Below, piece by piece: positions 15,578 through 24,106 of a DNA stretch of 36,184 bases. The translations under genes were made by a program, and so were the position numbers. The notes below the pieces were generated by a model. The model searched no databases and was not told the DNA's origin. It saw only the letters and a list, made by a program, of their open reading frames with translations. Numbering within the stretch: position 1 is the first letter of the stretch; every line of letters starts with the position of its first letter. Source of the stretch: an uncultured Clostridia bacterium (GTDB taxonomy: Bacteria; Bacillota; Clostridia; Oscillospirales; Ruminococcaceae); contig CANRAS010000021.1 in assembly GCA_947628655.1 (NCBI GenBank), positions 1-36,184 of the forward strand, in the 5' to 3' direction.

Positions 15578-16567
15578 ATGTCAAAGAGCAATTCAAAGTC
15601 GCGGATTATTCAGATTTACAAGTTACTTTTAGAGGAAACCGACGAGGAACATTTTATAACTGTCCGCGAGATTATCGAAAGACTTGAGGAACAGGGGATT
15701 ACCGCGTACCGAAAGACCGTCATAGCGGATATTGAAGAACTGAAAAGTCAGGGCGCGGACATCGTGGGTATACGAAGTTCGCAAAACAAATACTATTTAA
15801 GGCAAAGCAGGTTTTCGCTTACGGAACTGAAACTTCTCGCCGACGCGGTAAGCTGTTCGCATTTCATCACGACCGCAAAGAGCGCGGAAATCGTAGAAAA
15901 ACTGAGCAGTCTTACGAGCCGTTACAACCGCGAGCAGTTAGGGTGTCACATCTACTTGTCCGAACGGTTAAAGTCCGACAACGAGGAGATTTACAACGTC
16001 GTCGATATTGTAAATATCGCCGTGAACCAAAAGCACCAGATTTCGTTTTTGTACTTTGAATACGACGCTAAAAAGAACAAGGTCTACCGAAACGGCGGTG
16101 CGCGTTACGAACTCTCCCCTTACGGAATGACGTGGGACGACGGGAACTATTATGTTATCGGTTACTCGCTGAAACACAAAACGGTCATATCCCTGCGCGC
16201 CGACAGAATGGCTGATGTTCAGATGTTGGAGGCTGTAAGTTATCCCGAACCCGACGGCTTTAACATAAGCGATTTTGTGAACACGAACTTTCATATGTTC
16301 GGCGGAGGAAAGGTTATTAAAGTGCAAATTCGCTGTAAAAACGAATTGATGAAGTCAATTATCGACCGTTTCGGCATAGACGTGAAAATAACCCCGTCCG
16401 TCAGCGGTTGGTTCAACGCGTTTGTAGACGTAGCCCCAAGCCCGACGTTCTTCGCGTGGGTGTTCCAGTTCCGCGGGGGTGTTAAAATCGTAAAGCCTTT
16501 TAATGTGAAGAGAACGTTTTTTGAGATGATGAATGAATTTCGTGCGGGAGAGGTTTTTACCGAATAA
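15578..16567 (+). CDS. WYL-domain HTH transcriptional regulator
   Basis: This 329-residue protein is of the DeoR-like/WYL type. An N-terminal winged helix-turn-helix (about 8-65, with the TVREIIERLEEQGI helix) precedes a WYL sensor domain (about 135-215) that includes YELSPYGMTWDDGNYYVIGYS and ends in LRADRM. A C-terminal WCX-like extension (about 240-320) follows. WYL domains commonly bind nucleotides or nucleic acid ligands and several regulate phage-defence or DNA-damage genes. No such genes are adjacent, so the target is unknown. The start is ATG with AGGGGTG upstream, and the inverted repeat just upstream may be an autoregulatory site. Confidence 0.9.
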   Translation: MSKSNSKSRIIQIYKLLLEETDEEHFITVREIIERLEEQGITAYRKTVIADIEELKSQGADIVGIRSSQNKYYLRQSRFSLTELKLLADAVSCSHFITTAKSAEIVEKLSSLTSRYNREQLGCHIYLSERLKSDNEEIYNVVDIVNIAVNQKHQISFLYFEYDAKKNKVYRNGGARYELSPYGMTWDDGNYYVIGYSLKHKTVISLRADRMADVQMLEAVSYPEPDGFNISDFVNTNFHMFGGGKVIKVQIRCKNELMKSIIDRFGIDVKITPSVSGWFNAFVDVAPSPTFFAWVFQFRGGVKIVKPFNVKRTFFEMMNEFRAGEVFTE

Positions 16568-16658
16568 AAACAATTCCGCTGTCGTTAAACGTCTGCAAGG
16601 CTCGATTGGCGCTTTCCCCCTGCTTTGTCAAAAAATCACAAAAATTTTGCGTTACCCC

Positions 16659-16687
16659 TTGAAATATTCGGTAAGGTGGTGTATAAT
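16659..16687 (+). promoter_or_regulatory. Promoter of the Fe-S scaffold/GGGtGRT operon
   Basis: TTGAAA (16659-16664), 17-nt spacer, TATAAT (16682-16687). The start of transcription would be near 16694, leaving a leader of about 200 nt. Confidence 0.8.
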
Positions 16688-16693
16688 ATTAGT

Positions 16694-16897
16694 AGCTGGT
16701 TTAATAGCAGCTAGCAGCTAGTAAAACCAGCAGTCGCAAGACGGTCGTTAGGAACTGTCCGCTATGCGGATAGCCCTGTTAGTTGTTGGAGCGTAATTAA
16801 TTTAAGGTATATTCTAACATCTAACAGGATTATCCGTCATAGGCGGATAATTCTCTAGCCTCTAGTCGGGCTAATCTATTCAAAAGGAGAAAAATGT
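16694..16897 (+). promoter_or_regulatory. Long structured leader with inverted repeat modules
   Basis: The leader holds a GCTGGTTT/AAACCAGC stem (about 16696-16732), a GTCCGC-TAT-GCGGAT hairpin (16757-16771) and an ATTATCCG/CGGATAAT hairpin (16829-16851). CCTGTTAG (16775-16782) can pair with CTAACAGG (16821-16828). The second hairpin plus CTAACAGG is an inverted version of the first module. A related module recurs after the operon at 18670-18707. I do not match it to a known riboswitch or T-box. Confidence 0.5.
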
Positions 16898-17590
16898 ATG
16901 ACTTATTCTCATGAAGTAAACGCTATGTGCCCTGTAGCGCAAGGCGTTGCTCACGGCTGCGCTCCTATTCCTGAGGAGGCTAAGTGGGTAAAGGCAAAGG
17001 AAATCAAGGACATTTCGGGCTTTACGCACGGCGTTGGCTGGTGCGCTCCGGAGCAAGGCACCTGTAAATTGTCGCTCAACATCAAAGAGGGCGTTATACA
17101 GGAGGCTCTTGTGGAAACTATCGGCTGTTCGGGTATGACGCACTCCGCGGCTATGGCGGCGGAAATCCTCCCCGGCAGAACCATTCTTGAGGCGCTGAAC
17201 ACCGACCTCGTGTGCGACGCTATCAACACTGCTATGCGCGAACTGTTTTTGCAGATAGTTTACGGACGTTCGCAGTCCGCTTTCTCGGAGGACGGACTTA
17301 CCGTAGGCGCGGGACTTGAAGATTTGGGTAAGGGTCTGCGTTCTCAGATAGGCACTATGTACGGCACTCTCGCAAAAGGACCGCGCTATCTTGAAATGAC
17401 AGACGGCTATGTAACCGACCTTGCTTTGAATGAGGACAATGAGATTATCGGATACAAGTTTGTGAACTTCGGCAAGATGATGGACTTCATCAAGGCGGGC
17501 GATGACGCTAACACCGCTCTCGAAAAGGCAAAGGGTCAATATGGACGCGTTGCCGACGCGGTTAAGTTCATCGACCCCAGAAAGCAGTAA
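16898..17590 (+). CDS. Iron-sulfur cluster assembly scaffold-like (NifU-N-like) protein
   Basis: This 230-residue soluble protein is of the type regularly encoded just before GGGtGRT-family genes. It resembles the NifU/IscU N-terminal fold: a Cys-containing segment GWCAPEQGTCKLSL (about 47-60), then VETIGCSGMTHSAAMAAEIL (about 71-90), where the Cys is the likely cluster ligand, and a later helix region. Scaffold function is inferred from family annotation; no specific client is shown. A strong AAAGGAG ribosome binding site lies 9-10 nt upstream. It is 14 nt before the next gene, and the two appear to form one operon with very regular codon use, which suggests high expression. Confidence 0.7.
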   Translation: MTYSHEVNAMCPVAQGVAHGCAPIPEEAKWVKAKEIKDISGFTHGVGWCAPEQGTCKLSLNIKEGVIQEALVETIGCSGMTHSAAMAAEILPGRTILEALNTDLVCDAINTAMRELFLQIVYGRSQSAFSEDGLTVGAGLEDLGKGLRSQIGTMYGTLAKGPRYLEMTDGYVTDLALNEDNEIIGYKFVNFGKMMDFIKAGDDANTALEKAKGQYGRVADAVKFIDPRKQ

Positions 17591-17604
17591 GGAGGTACAT
17601 AAGA

Positions 17605-18603
17605 ATGGCTTTATTTGAATCTTACGACAGAAGAGAAAAGCAAATTCTCGATGTCATCAAGCAATACGGCATTAATTCCATTGAAGAATGCCGTGAAATC
17701 TGTCAGGCGAAGGGCTTTGACCCTTATAAGATAGTTGAGGGTATCCAGCCGATTTGCTTTGAGAACGCTAAGTGGGCGTACACGGTGGGCTGTGCTATCG
17801 CTATTAAAAAAGGCTGCACACGCGCCGCTGACGCTGCGGCGGCTATCGGCGAGGGACTTCAGTCGTTCTGTATCCCCGGTTCGGTAGCAGACCAGAGAAA
17901 GGTTGGCTTAGGTCACGGCAACCTCGGCAAGATGTTACTTGAAGAAGAAACAAAATGTTTCTGTTTCCTCGCGGGTCACGAGAGTTTTGCCGCGGCTGAG
18001 GGCGCAATCGGTATTGCGGAGAAAGCTAACAAGGTTCGCAAAGAACCCTTGCGCGTTATTCTGAACGGTCTTGGAAAAGACGCGGCGCAGATAATCGCTC
18101 GTATCAACGGCTTTACTTATGTTGAAACCGAAATGGATTATTACACGGGCGAAGTCAAGGAAGTGTTCCGCAAGAGCTATTCCGACGGACTTCGCGCAAA
18201 GGTAAACTGCTACGGCGCGAATGACGTTACGGAAGGCGTTGCTATCATGTGGAAAGAGGGTGTTGACGTTTCGATTACGGGCAACTCCACGAACCCGACA
18301 AGATTTCAGCACCCTGTTGCGGGTACTTACAAGAAAGAATGTGTTGACAAGGGCAAGAAGTACTTCTCCGTTGCGTCGGGCGGCGGTACGGGACGTACCC
18401 TCCACCCCGACAATATGGCGGCAGGTCCTGCGTCCTACGGTATGACCGACACAATGGGACGTATGCACTCCGACGCGCAGTTTGCGGGTTCGTCGTCCGT
18501 TCCCGCGCACGTTGAGATGATGGGACTTATCGGTATGGGCAACAACCCGATGGTCGGCGCGACCGTGGCTTGCGCGGTTGCGGTTGAAGAGGCGCAAAAG
18601 TAA
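17605..18603 (+). CDS. GGGtGRT-family protein
   Basis: This 332-residue protein carries the defining GGGTGRT motif (about 252-258) followed by the Gly/Met-rich AAGPASYGMTDTMGRMHSD stretch near 272-290. It is Gly-rich throughout, has no signal peptide and no long hydrophobic helix except a moderately hydrophobic C-terminus. The family is common in anaerobic Clostridia and is named for the motif; its function is unknown. Its constant partner is the scaffold-like gene directly upstream, 14 nt away with an AAGGAGG ribosome binding site. The pair probably works together in an iron-sulfur or cofactor-related step, but this is inference from linkage. Confidence 0.92.
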   Translation: MALFESYDRREKQILDVIKQYGINSIEECREICQAKGFDPYKIVEGIQPICFENAKWAYTVGCAIAIKKGCTRAADAAAAIGEGLQSFCIPGSVADQRKVGLGHGNLGKMLLEEETKCFCFLAGHESFAAAEGAIGIAEKANKVRKEPLRVILNGLGKDAAQIIARINGFTYVETEMDYYTGEVKEVFRKSYSDGLRAKVNCYGANDVTEGVAIMWKEGVDVSITGNSTNPTRFQHPVAGTYKKECVDKGKKYFSVASGGGTGRTLHPDNMAAGPASYGMTDTMGRMHSDAQFAGSSSVPAHVEMMGLIGMGNNPMVGATVACAVAVEEAQK

Positions 18604-18669
18604 TAACGTTAATTTCTTAACCGCGGGGGAATGCTCTCGCAGTTGATAGAGATTAGTTGTTAGCGAGTA

Positions 18670-18707
18670 ATCCGCCGTTGGCGGATCACCCTGTTAGTTT
18701 TGGAGCG
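18670..18707 (+). repeat. Copy of the TCCGC-hairpin/CCTGTTAGTT module
   Basis: ATCCGCC-GTT-GGCGGAT hairpin, then CCCTGTTAGTTTTGGAGCG. The same layout (GTCCGC-TAT-GCGGAT, then CCCTGTTAGTTGTTGGAGCG) occurs in the leader at 16757-16793. The two copies bracket the scaffold/GGGtGRT gene pair. Confidence 0.7.
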
Positions 18708-18765
18708 GGCTTGCGCTCGCGGGAAGATTGTCTTTAAGTCTGGACGTTTTCCACTCAATAAAGCA

Positions 18766-18792
18766 TTCCCCCGCCGACGGCGGGGGAATTTT
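18766..18792 (+). terminator. Terminator of the GGGtGRT operon
   Basis: TTCCCCCGCC / GGCGGGGGAA stem with a 3-nt loop, then TTTT on the plus strand. It lies between convergent operons, and the hairpin may also act on pckA transcripts. Confidence 0.75.
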
Positions 18793-18813
18793 GCTTTGAT
18801 AGTTTGTCGTTTA

Positions 18814-20418
18814 TTACAACTGCGGACCTGCGGGAACAAGCGCTTTGCCTGCGTCGTTGCCCTCGTACTTCGCGAAGTTCTTGATAAATCTCGCGGCGAG
18901 GTCTTTCGCTTTTTCTTCCCAATCGGACGCGTTAGCGTAAGTGTCGCGCGGGTCGAGTATCGCGGGGTCAACTCCGGGGAGTTCGGTAGGCACTTCAAGG
19001 TTGAAGTACGGAATTTTCTTCGTCGGGGCTTTCGCAATGTCGCCGTTTAAGATAGCGTCGATAATGCCGCGCGTATCCTTGATCGAAATACGCTTGCCTG
19101 TGCCGTTCCAGCCCGTGTTTACAAGGTACGCTTTCGCGCCGCTCTTCTGCATTTTCTTTACGAGTTCCTCGGCGTATTTTGTCGGGTGGAGTTCAAGGAA
19201 CGCCTGACCGAAGCACGCGGAGAATGTGGGCGTAGGCTCGGTAATTCCGCGCTCTGTACCCGCGAGTTTTGCGGTAAATCCCGAAAGGAAGTAATACTGC
19301 GTCTGTTCGGGAGTGAGTATCGAAACAGGAGGCAGAACTCCGAACGCGTCAGCCGAAAGGAAGATAACGTCCTTTGCCGCGGGTGCGGAAGAAATCGGGC
19401 GTACTATATTCTTGATGTGGTCGATAGGGTAAGAAACGCGGGTGTTTTCGGTTACGCTCTTGTCCTTAAAATCTATCTTGCCGTTTTCGTCGAGAGTTAC
19501 GTTTTCAAGCAGAGCGTTTCTCTTTATCGCGTTGTAGATGTCGGGTTCGCTTTCCTTGTCAAGGTCGATTACCTTTGCATAGCAGCCGCCCTCGAAGTTA
19601 AATACGCCGTTGTCGTCCCAGCCGTGTTCATCGTCGCCGATAAGCAAGCGCTTGGGGTCGGTTGAAAGCGTCGTCTTGCCTGTTCCCGAAAGACCGAAGA
19701 AGATAGCGGTGTTCTTGCCGTCCATATCGGTATTCGCGGAGCAGTGCATAGAGGCAATGCCCTTGAGCGGGAGGTAGTAGTTCATCATAGAGAACATACC
19801 CTTCTTCATTTCACCGCCGTACCATGTGTTGATAATGACCTGCTCGCGCGACGTGATATTGAACATAACAGCGGTTTCGGAATTAAGTCCGAGTTCCTTG
19901 TAGTTCTCGACTTTAGCCTTAGACGCGTTGTAAACAACGAAGTCGGGCGTAAAATCTTTCAGTTCGTCCTCGGTGGGTCTTATAAACATATTCTTAACAA
20001 AATGCGCCTGCCATGCCACTTCCATAATGAAACGGATAGCCATTCTTGTATCCTTGTTCGCGCCGCAGAAAGCGTCTACAACATACAGTTTTTTGTTGGA
20101 AAGTTCTTTTTGAGCGATAGCCTTGCAGGTTTCCCACGCCTCTTTTGTAGCGGGGTGGTTATCGTTCTTGTATTCATCGGAGGTCCACCAAACGGTATCC
20201 TTGGAATTATCGTCCATTACGATGAACTTATCCTTAGGCGAACGTCCCGTGTACACGCCTGTCATAACGTTCACCGCGCCGAGTTCGCTTTCCTGTCCCT
20301 TGTCAAAGCCTGTAAGCGAGGGGTCAAGCTCCGCCTTGTACAGTTCCTCGTACGAGGGATTGTAAACGATTTCGGCAGTACCCGTGATACCATACTTCGT
20401 CAAATCAATGTTAGCCAT
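18814..20418 (-). CDS. pckA: Phosphoenolpyruvate carboxykinase (ATP)
   Basis: This 534-residue cytoplasmic enzyme interconverts oxaloacetate and PEP with ATP/ADP. The ATP-type signature is clear: [10 protein letters not shown] near 57, the kinase-specific P-loop [11 protein letters not shown] near 240, and [21 protein letters not shown] directly after it, which carries the metal-binding Asp. [11 protein letters not shown]-like residues appear as [12 protein letters not shown] near 380. Length is typical. In anaerobes it often works in the carboxylating direction to make oxaloacetate and ATP. It is a single gene with its own consensus promoter, and the ribosome binding site is AGAGGTAA, about 7 nt before ATG. 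Confidence 0.97.
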   Translation of the reverse strand: MANIDLTKYGITGTAEIVYNPSYEELYKAELDPSLTGFDKGQESELGAVNVMTGVYTGRSPKDKFIVMDDNSKDTVWWTSDEYKNDNHPATKEAWETCKAIAQKELSNKKLYVVDAFCGANKDTRMAIRFIMEVAWQAHFVKNMFIRPTEDELKDFTPDFVVYNASKAKVENYKELGLNSETAVMFNITSREQVIINTWYGGEMKKGMFSMMNYYLPLKGIASMHCSANTDMDGKNTAIFFGLSGTGKTTLSTDPKRLLIGDDEHGWDDNGVFNFEGGCYAKVIDLDKESEPDIYNAIKRNALLENVTLDENGKIDFKDKSVTENTRVSYPIDHIKNIVRPISSAPAAKDVIFLSADAFGVLPPVSILTPEQTQYYFLSGFTAKLAGTERGITEPTPTFSACFGQAFLELHPTKYAEELVKKMQKSGAKAYLVNTGWNGTGKRISIKDTRGIIDAILNGDIAKAPTKKIPYFNLEVPTELPGVDPAILDPRDTYANASDWEEKAKDLAARFIKNFAKYEGNDAGKALVPAGPQL

Positions 20419-20491
20419 AGTAAATTACCTCTTTCTTCTGTTATTTTACGAGAATGTCACGCCGAACGCAACAACTCTCTCCACAAATACC

Positions 20492-20520
20492 ATTATACAA
20501 CATATTTTGCAAGATGTCAA
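20492..20520 (-). promoter_or_regulatory. Consensus promoter of pckA
   Basis: On the minus strand TTGACA (20520-20515), a 17-nt spacer and TATAAT (20497-20492). Predicted leader of about 65 nt. Confidence 0.88.
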
Positions 20521-20644
20521 GGATTATTTTGAGAAAAGAGAAAAAATTTGCCGGCAGAGGGAAGAATTAAGAGAGAGCAGCTAGAGAATAGTTGTTAGCA
20601 GATAGTTAATGTTGCCCGCCGACGGCGGGGCGCTTATGTTTGTA

Positions 20645-20815
20645 GCCCGCGTTTTGCGCAAAGCGCAAAACAACGGCGCGTAAGCGCCGTTAATTCGCCG
20701 TCAGGCGAATTGCGGGCGGTCGGGCAACGGCGCGGTACGGGAGGTAAGGGCGCGTTAATACGCAGGACGGCAAGCTAATGCGGGATAAGAGCGCGGGGCG
20801 CTTGAATTGAGCAAC
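20645..20815 (+). repeat. Dispersed ~172-bp cloverleaf repeat, copy 1
   Basis: The first 73 nt (20645-20717) are GCCCGC, three perfect hairpins, and GCGGGC. The arms are GTTTTGCGC/GCGCAAAAC (loop AAA), AACGGCGC/GCGCCGTT (loop GTAA) and AATTCGCC/GGCGAATT (loop GTCA). No base is left between helices. A less structured tail follows, with GCGTTAATACG and ending TTGAATTGAGCAAC. It lies in the divergent space between pckA and the aldo/keto reductase gene. The rest of that gap (20530-20640 and 20816-20935) holds TAGTTGTTAG-type repeats and a CCCGCCG-AC-GGCGGG hairpin. Confidence 0.9.
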
Positions 20816-20939
20816 CCAGACCGCGCGATAATGCGAACAACGACTTAACTCAAAGACAATCTAATAAGCGGGTGTAACCCCGCAACTCTATTCATACTAT
20901 ACACTTAGCACTGTGCATTATAAACTGTTTTCCCCACCC

Positions 20940-20968
20940 TTGACATAATTGTAAATATATGTTATAAT
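20940..20968 (+). promoter_or_regulatory. Consensus promoter of the aldo/keto reductase gene
   Basis: TTGACA (20940-20945), 17-nt spacer, TATAAT (20963-20968); start near 20975, leader of about 37 nt. Confidence 0.87.
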
Positions 20969-21011
20969 CAAATAAAACCATAACCGTACTCTTAGAAAGG
21001 ATTGTGATGTT

Positions 21012-22133
21012 ATGAAAAATCTTGGTTTCGGATTGATGCGTCTGCCGCAGACCGACAAGAACGACGCGGCGGCAATCGACTTGGAGCAGGTAAAGCAAAT
21101 GGTCGATTTGTTTATCGAAAACGGCTTTACTTACTTCGACACCGCATGGATGTATAACGGTTTCGCAAGCGAGGGCGCGGCGAAAACCTGCCTCGTTGAC
21201 CGTCACCCGCGCGATAGCTTTACGCTTGCTACTAAACTTCACGCGGGATTTTTCGATTCGTTTGACGACAGGGATAAAGTCTTTAATTCTCAGCTTGAAA
21301 AAACAGGCGCGGGGTATTTCGACTATTATTTGGTTCACGGAATAGAAGCGCAGATGTATCAGAAGTATGAAAAATACGATGTGTTCAACTGGGTTCTGGA
21401 AAAGAAAGCGCAGGGGCTTGTGAAACACGCGGGATTTTCGTTCCACGACACGCCCGAACTCCTCGACGAGATACTAACAAAATATCCGCAAATGGAGTTC
21501 GTTCAGTTACAAATAAATTACCTTGATTGGGAAAGCCCGTGGATACATTCGCGCGGGTGCTACGAGGTTGCAAGAAAGCACAACAAGCCGATTATCGTAA
21601 TGGAACCCGTGAAAGGCGGTACGCTTGCGAATGTTCCCCCTGAAGTCGAGAAATTATTCAAAGACAAAGACCCGAATATGAGCGTTTCGAGTTGGGCAAT
21701 CCGTTTCGCGGCAAGCCTGCCCGGCGTTATGATGGTGCTTTCGGGTATGTCGAATTTGGAACAGATGAAAGACAACATCAGCTTTATGAGCGACTTTAAA
21801 CCGCTTACCGAAGAAGAGAAAGCGCTTTGCTTTAAAGCCGCCGATATAATCAACGGACAGACCGCCGTTCCGTGTACGGGGTGTTCGTACTGCACGGAGG
21901 GCTGTCCCTCGCGTATCGCGATACCAAAATATTTCTCGCTTTACAATGAGGATATGCGCGAAAAGCTGGAAGAAAAAGGCTGGACGGTGAACTTCACGAA
22001 CTATGAAATGCTGACAGGGAAATTCGGGAAAGCGTCCGACTGTATCTCGTGCGGACAATGCGAAAGCGTTTGCCCTCAGCACCTGCCGATAATCGAGAAC
22101 CTGAAAAAAGTTTCCGCGCATTATGGGTATTGA
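21012..22133 (+). CDS. Aldo/keto reductase with C-terminal 4Fe-4S ferredoxin-like domain
   Basis: This 373-residue cytoplasmic oxidoreductase has a barrel domain (about 1-270) with the AKR tetrad: Asp and Tyr in FDTAWMYNG (about 39-47), Lys in TLATKLH (near 77) and His in YYLVHGIEAQ (near 108). A C-terminal domain has two Cys clusters, CTGCSYCTEGC (about 294-304) and CISCGQCESVCP (about 343-354), which should hold two 4Fe-4S clusters. This barrel-plus-ferredoxin form is common in anaerobic Clostridia and may couple NAD(P)H or substrate oxidation to ferredoxin. The physiological substrate is unknown. It has its own promoter and an AAAGGA ribosome binding site, and stands alone. Confidence 0.9.
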   Translation: MKNLGFGLMRLPQTDKNDAAAIDLEQVKQMVDLFIENGFTYFDTAWMYNGFASEGAAKTCLVDRHPRDSFTLATKLHAGFFDSFDDRDKVFNSQLEKTGAGYFDYYLVHGIEAQMYQKYEKYDVFNWVLEKKAQGLVKHAGFSFHDTPELLDEILTKYPQMEFVQLQINYLDWESPWIHSRGCYEVARKHNKPIIVMEPVKGGTLANVPPEVEKLFKDKDPNMSVSSWAIRFAASLPGVMMVLSGMSNLEQMKDNISFMSDFKPLTEEEKALCFKAADIINGQTAVPCTGCSYCTEGCPSRIAIPKYFSLYNEDMREKLEEKGWTVNFTNYEMLTGKFGKASDCISCGQCESVCPQHLPIIENLKKVSAHYGY

Positions 22134-22179
22134 TTAGTTGTTAGAGATTAGTTTATAGTGTTGAGTGCAAAGTAAAAGC

Positions 22180-22210
22180 GCTCTCCCCGCCGTAGGCGGG
22201 GAGAGCGCAC
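22180..22210. terminator. Strong GC hairpin after the aldo/keto reductase gene
   Basis: GCGCTCTCCCCGCC-gta-GGCGGGGAGAGCGC is a perfect 14-bp stem. There is no T-run on the plus strand, and only TTTTAC on the minus strand. It is likely a 3' stabiliser or weak terminator. Confidence 0.55.
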
Positions 22211-22304
22211 AAATACAATAAATCCCGCGCACGCGGTGGAGGTGTTTTCGCATAGCGTTCTCCCCGCCGTCATCGGTTTACAGTTATAGGTTTGAGGTGT
22301 ACAA

Positions 22305-22514
22305 ATGGACAATAAAATTCAGTTGATTATTCTGCTTATTCTGACATTGATACAGGATTACAGCAGTATAGGAAATTATCTGACATATAAGAAAAATCCT
22401 GAAAAGTATACTCCGAAACAGATTAAATCGGCGCGTGTTGTTGCGATTGCTCTCGTTATCCTAACGATAGCAGAGATTGTATTTTTGTGTTTGAACTTGT
22501 TTGAGGGGAAATAG
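22305..22514 (+). CDS. Small two-helix membrane protein, unknown function
   Basis: This 69-residue protein has two predicted membrane helices (about 5-24 and 45-64) joined by a Lys/Pro-rich loop (KKNPEKYTPKQIK). GAGGTG lies 6 nt before the ATG. It is followed by a terminator-like hairpin before purD. I do not recognise a family. The clean hydrophobic-basic-hydrophobic pattern and the ribosome binding site support coding. Confidence 0.65.
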   Translation: MDNKIQLIILLILTLIQDYSSIGNYLTYKKNPEKYTPKQIKSARVVAIALVILTIAEIVFLCLNLFEGK

Positions 22515-22592
22515 CATGGGTACTTTTTTGTCACATTTTCACCTTGTGTCCGTTATCGGTTTAAAGCGTACAATGTAAATTGAATAGTAACA

Positions 22593-22633
22593 AACCCTCT
22601 CCCCGCCATAAGCGGGGAAAGGGTTGCTTTTTT
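22593..22633 (+). terminator. Terminator upstream of purD
   Basis: AACCCTCTCCCCGC pairs with GCGGGGAAAGGGTT (one mismatch) and is followed by a run of six T. Its 3' end overlaps the purD -35 box. Confidence 0.75.
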
Positions 22634-22652
22634 CTAAATAATGTGCTATAAT
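22624..22652 (+). promoter_or_regulatory. Probable purD promoter
   Basis: TTGCTT (22624-22629), 17-nt spacer, TATAAT (22647-22652). The -35 box lies in the base of the terminator hairpin. Confidence 0.7.
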
Positions 22653-22704
22653 AAAATTACCCCCGCTATACGGCGGTGAAAATTAGTGTTGAGAGGTTTT
22701 TATT

Positions 22705-23988
22705 ATGAATATTCTGATAATAGGCGGCGGCGGGCGGGAGCACGCCATAGCTAAGGCTCTTGCCAAATCAAACAAAACGGATAAGCTGTACTGCGCTCCG
22801 GGAAACGGCGGTATTTCTGCGCTAGCGGAGTGTTTCCCCGATGTGAAAGCTACCGACCTTGACGGCGTGTGCGCGCTTGCCGATAAACTGAAACCCGATT
22901 TCGTGTTTGTAGCGCCCGATGACCCGCTTGTTATGGGGCTTGTGGACAGGCTGAACGAAATGGGCTTTAAGACGTTCGGACCGAACGCCGCCGCCGCGAT
23001 TATCGAGGGGAGCAAGGCGTTCTCAAAGTCGCTGATGAAAAAGTACGGCATACCGACGGCAGAGTATGAAACGTTCACCGACGAGGATAAGGCTTGCGAG
23101 TATATAAAATCGCGGAATACATACCCCGCCGTTATCAAGGCGGACGGACTTGCGCTCGGAAAGGGCGTTATTATCGCAAAGGATTTCGACGAGGCGAAAT
23201 CCGCCGTTCATTCTATGCTCGTTGACGGGAAGTTCGGCAAGAGCGGAAGTGAAATAGTCGTTGAGGAGTTTATGGACGGCACGGAAATCACGGTGCTGGC
23301 GTTCACGGACGGAAAGACCGTGAAACCCATGGTTTCCTCAATGGATCACAAACGCGCGCTCGATAACGACGAGGGACTGAACACGGGCGGTATGGGCGCT
23401 GTTGCCCCGAACCCGCTTTACACGGAAAAAGTCGCGAAAGAGTGTATGGAGAAGATTTTCGAGCCGACTGTCCGCGCTATGAACAGCGAGGGCAGACCGT
23501 TCAAGGGGTGTCTGTACTTCGGGCTTATGCTGACGAAAGACGGCGCGAAAGTTGTCGAATACAACTCGCGTTTCGGCGACCCCGAAGCGCAGGCGGTGCT
23601 CCCGCTTTTGGAAACCGACCTTGTTGACATAATGACGGCGATTTGGGAAGAAAAACTCGGCGCGCTTGACATAAAATGGAGCGAAAAATCCAGCGCGTGC
23701 GTTGTTATGGCAAGCGGAGGTTATCCCGAAAAATACGAAACAGGCAAGCCGATAAGCGGTCTTGACGAACACGGGCAGTTAGCGGACGGCGGTGCGTATG
23801 TATACCACGCGGGTACGAAACTTTCCGACGGTCAATACCTCACGGCAGGCGGGCGCGTTTTGGGCGTTACGGCTGTCGGCGAAGATTTGCGCACCGCGCT
23901 GAACAGCGCGTATAACGCGGTAGAAAAGATTTCATTTGAAAAAGTACACTACCGTAAGGACATTGGCGCTAAGGCAGTTAATAGTTAA
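22705..23988 (+). CDS. purD: Phosphoribosylamine-glycine ligase (GAR synthetase)
   Basis: This 427-residue cytoplasmic enzyme catalyses the second step of purine synthesis, joining glycine to phosphoribosylamine with ATP. The N-domain opens MNILIIGGGGREHA, with CAPGNGG near 30. The ATP-grasp domain (about 100-330) has the typical KADGLALGKGV (about 143-153), HKRALDNDEGLNTGGMGAVAP region near 215 and EYNSRFGDPEAQ (about 287-298). The C-terminal domain has AGGRVLGV near 393. Length is standard. It stands alone here, away from other pur genes. Its last codons and stop fall inside a 95-bp segment that is duplicated 311 nt downstream. Confidence 0.97.
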   Translation: MNILIIGGGGREHAIAKALAKSNKTDKLYCAPGNGGISALAECFPDVKATDLDGVCALADKLKPDFVFVAPDDPLVMGLVDRLNEMGFKTFGPNAAAAIIEGSKAFSKSLMKKYGIPTAEYETFTDEDKACEYIKSRNTYPAVIKADGLALGKGVIIAKDFDEAKSAVHSMLVDGKFGKSGSEIVVEEFMDGTEITVLAFTDGKTVKPMVSSMDHKRALDNDEGLNTGGMGAVAPNPLYTEKVAKECMEKIFEPTVRAMNSEGRPFKGCLYFGLMLTKDGAKVVEYNSRFGDPEAQAVLPLLETDLVDIMTAIWEEKLGALDIKWSEKSSACVVMASGGYPEKYETGKPISGLDEHGQLADGGAYVYHAGTKLSDGQYLTAGGRVLGVTAVGEDLRTALNSAYNAVEKISFEKVHYRKDIGAKAVNS

Positions 23989-24069
23989 GAGCGCTTCTAG
24001 TAGCTAGAGAATAGTTGTTAGTAGCTAGTTTCTGGTGTGCGCCCTTGCGGGCGCGGATTAGATTGTCTT
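23975..24069 (+). repeat. 95-bp direct repeat, left copy (overlaps purD stop)
   Basis: It begins cagttaatagttaagagcg (the last purD codons and stop) and ends gattagattgtctt. It is identical over 95 nt to 24286-24380 and contains the TAGTTGTTAG motif and a GCGCCCTTGCGGGCGC hairpin. Confidence 0.95.
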
Positions 24070-24106
24070 GGGGTCAATACGCCCCGACAACGTGGTAGAG
24101 TTCGGC

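Noticed and set aside
16694-16897. T-box or known riboswitch
   Set aside because: No T-box AGGGTGGNACCGCG element and no known aptamer core. The structure is made of repeat modules also found outside leaders.
20430-20640. Short open frames between pckA and the cloverleaf repeat
   Set aside because: They overlap the pckA promoter and leader on the other strand and have no ribosome binding sites.
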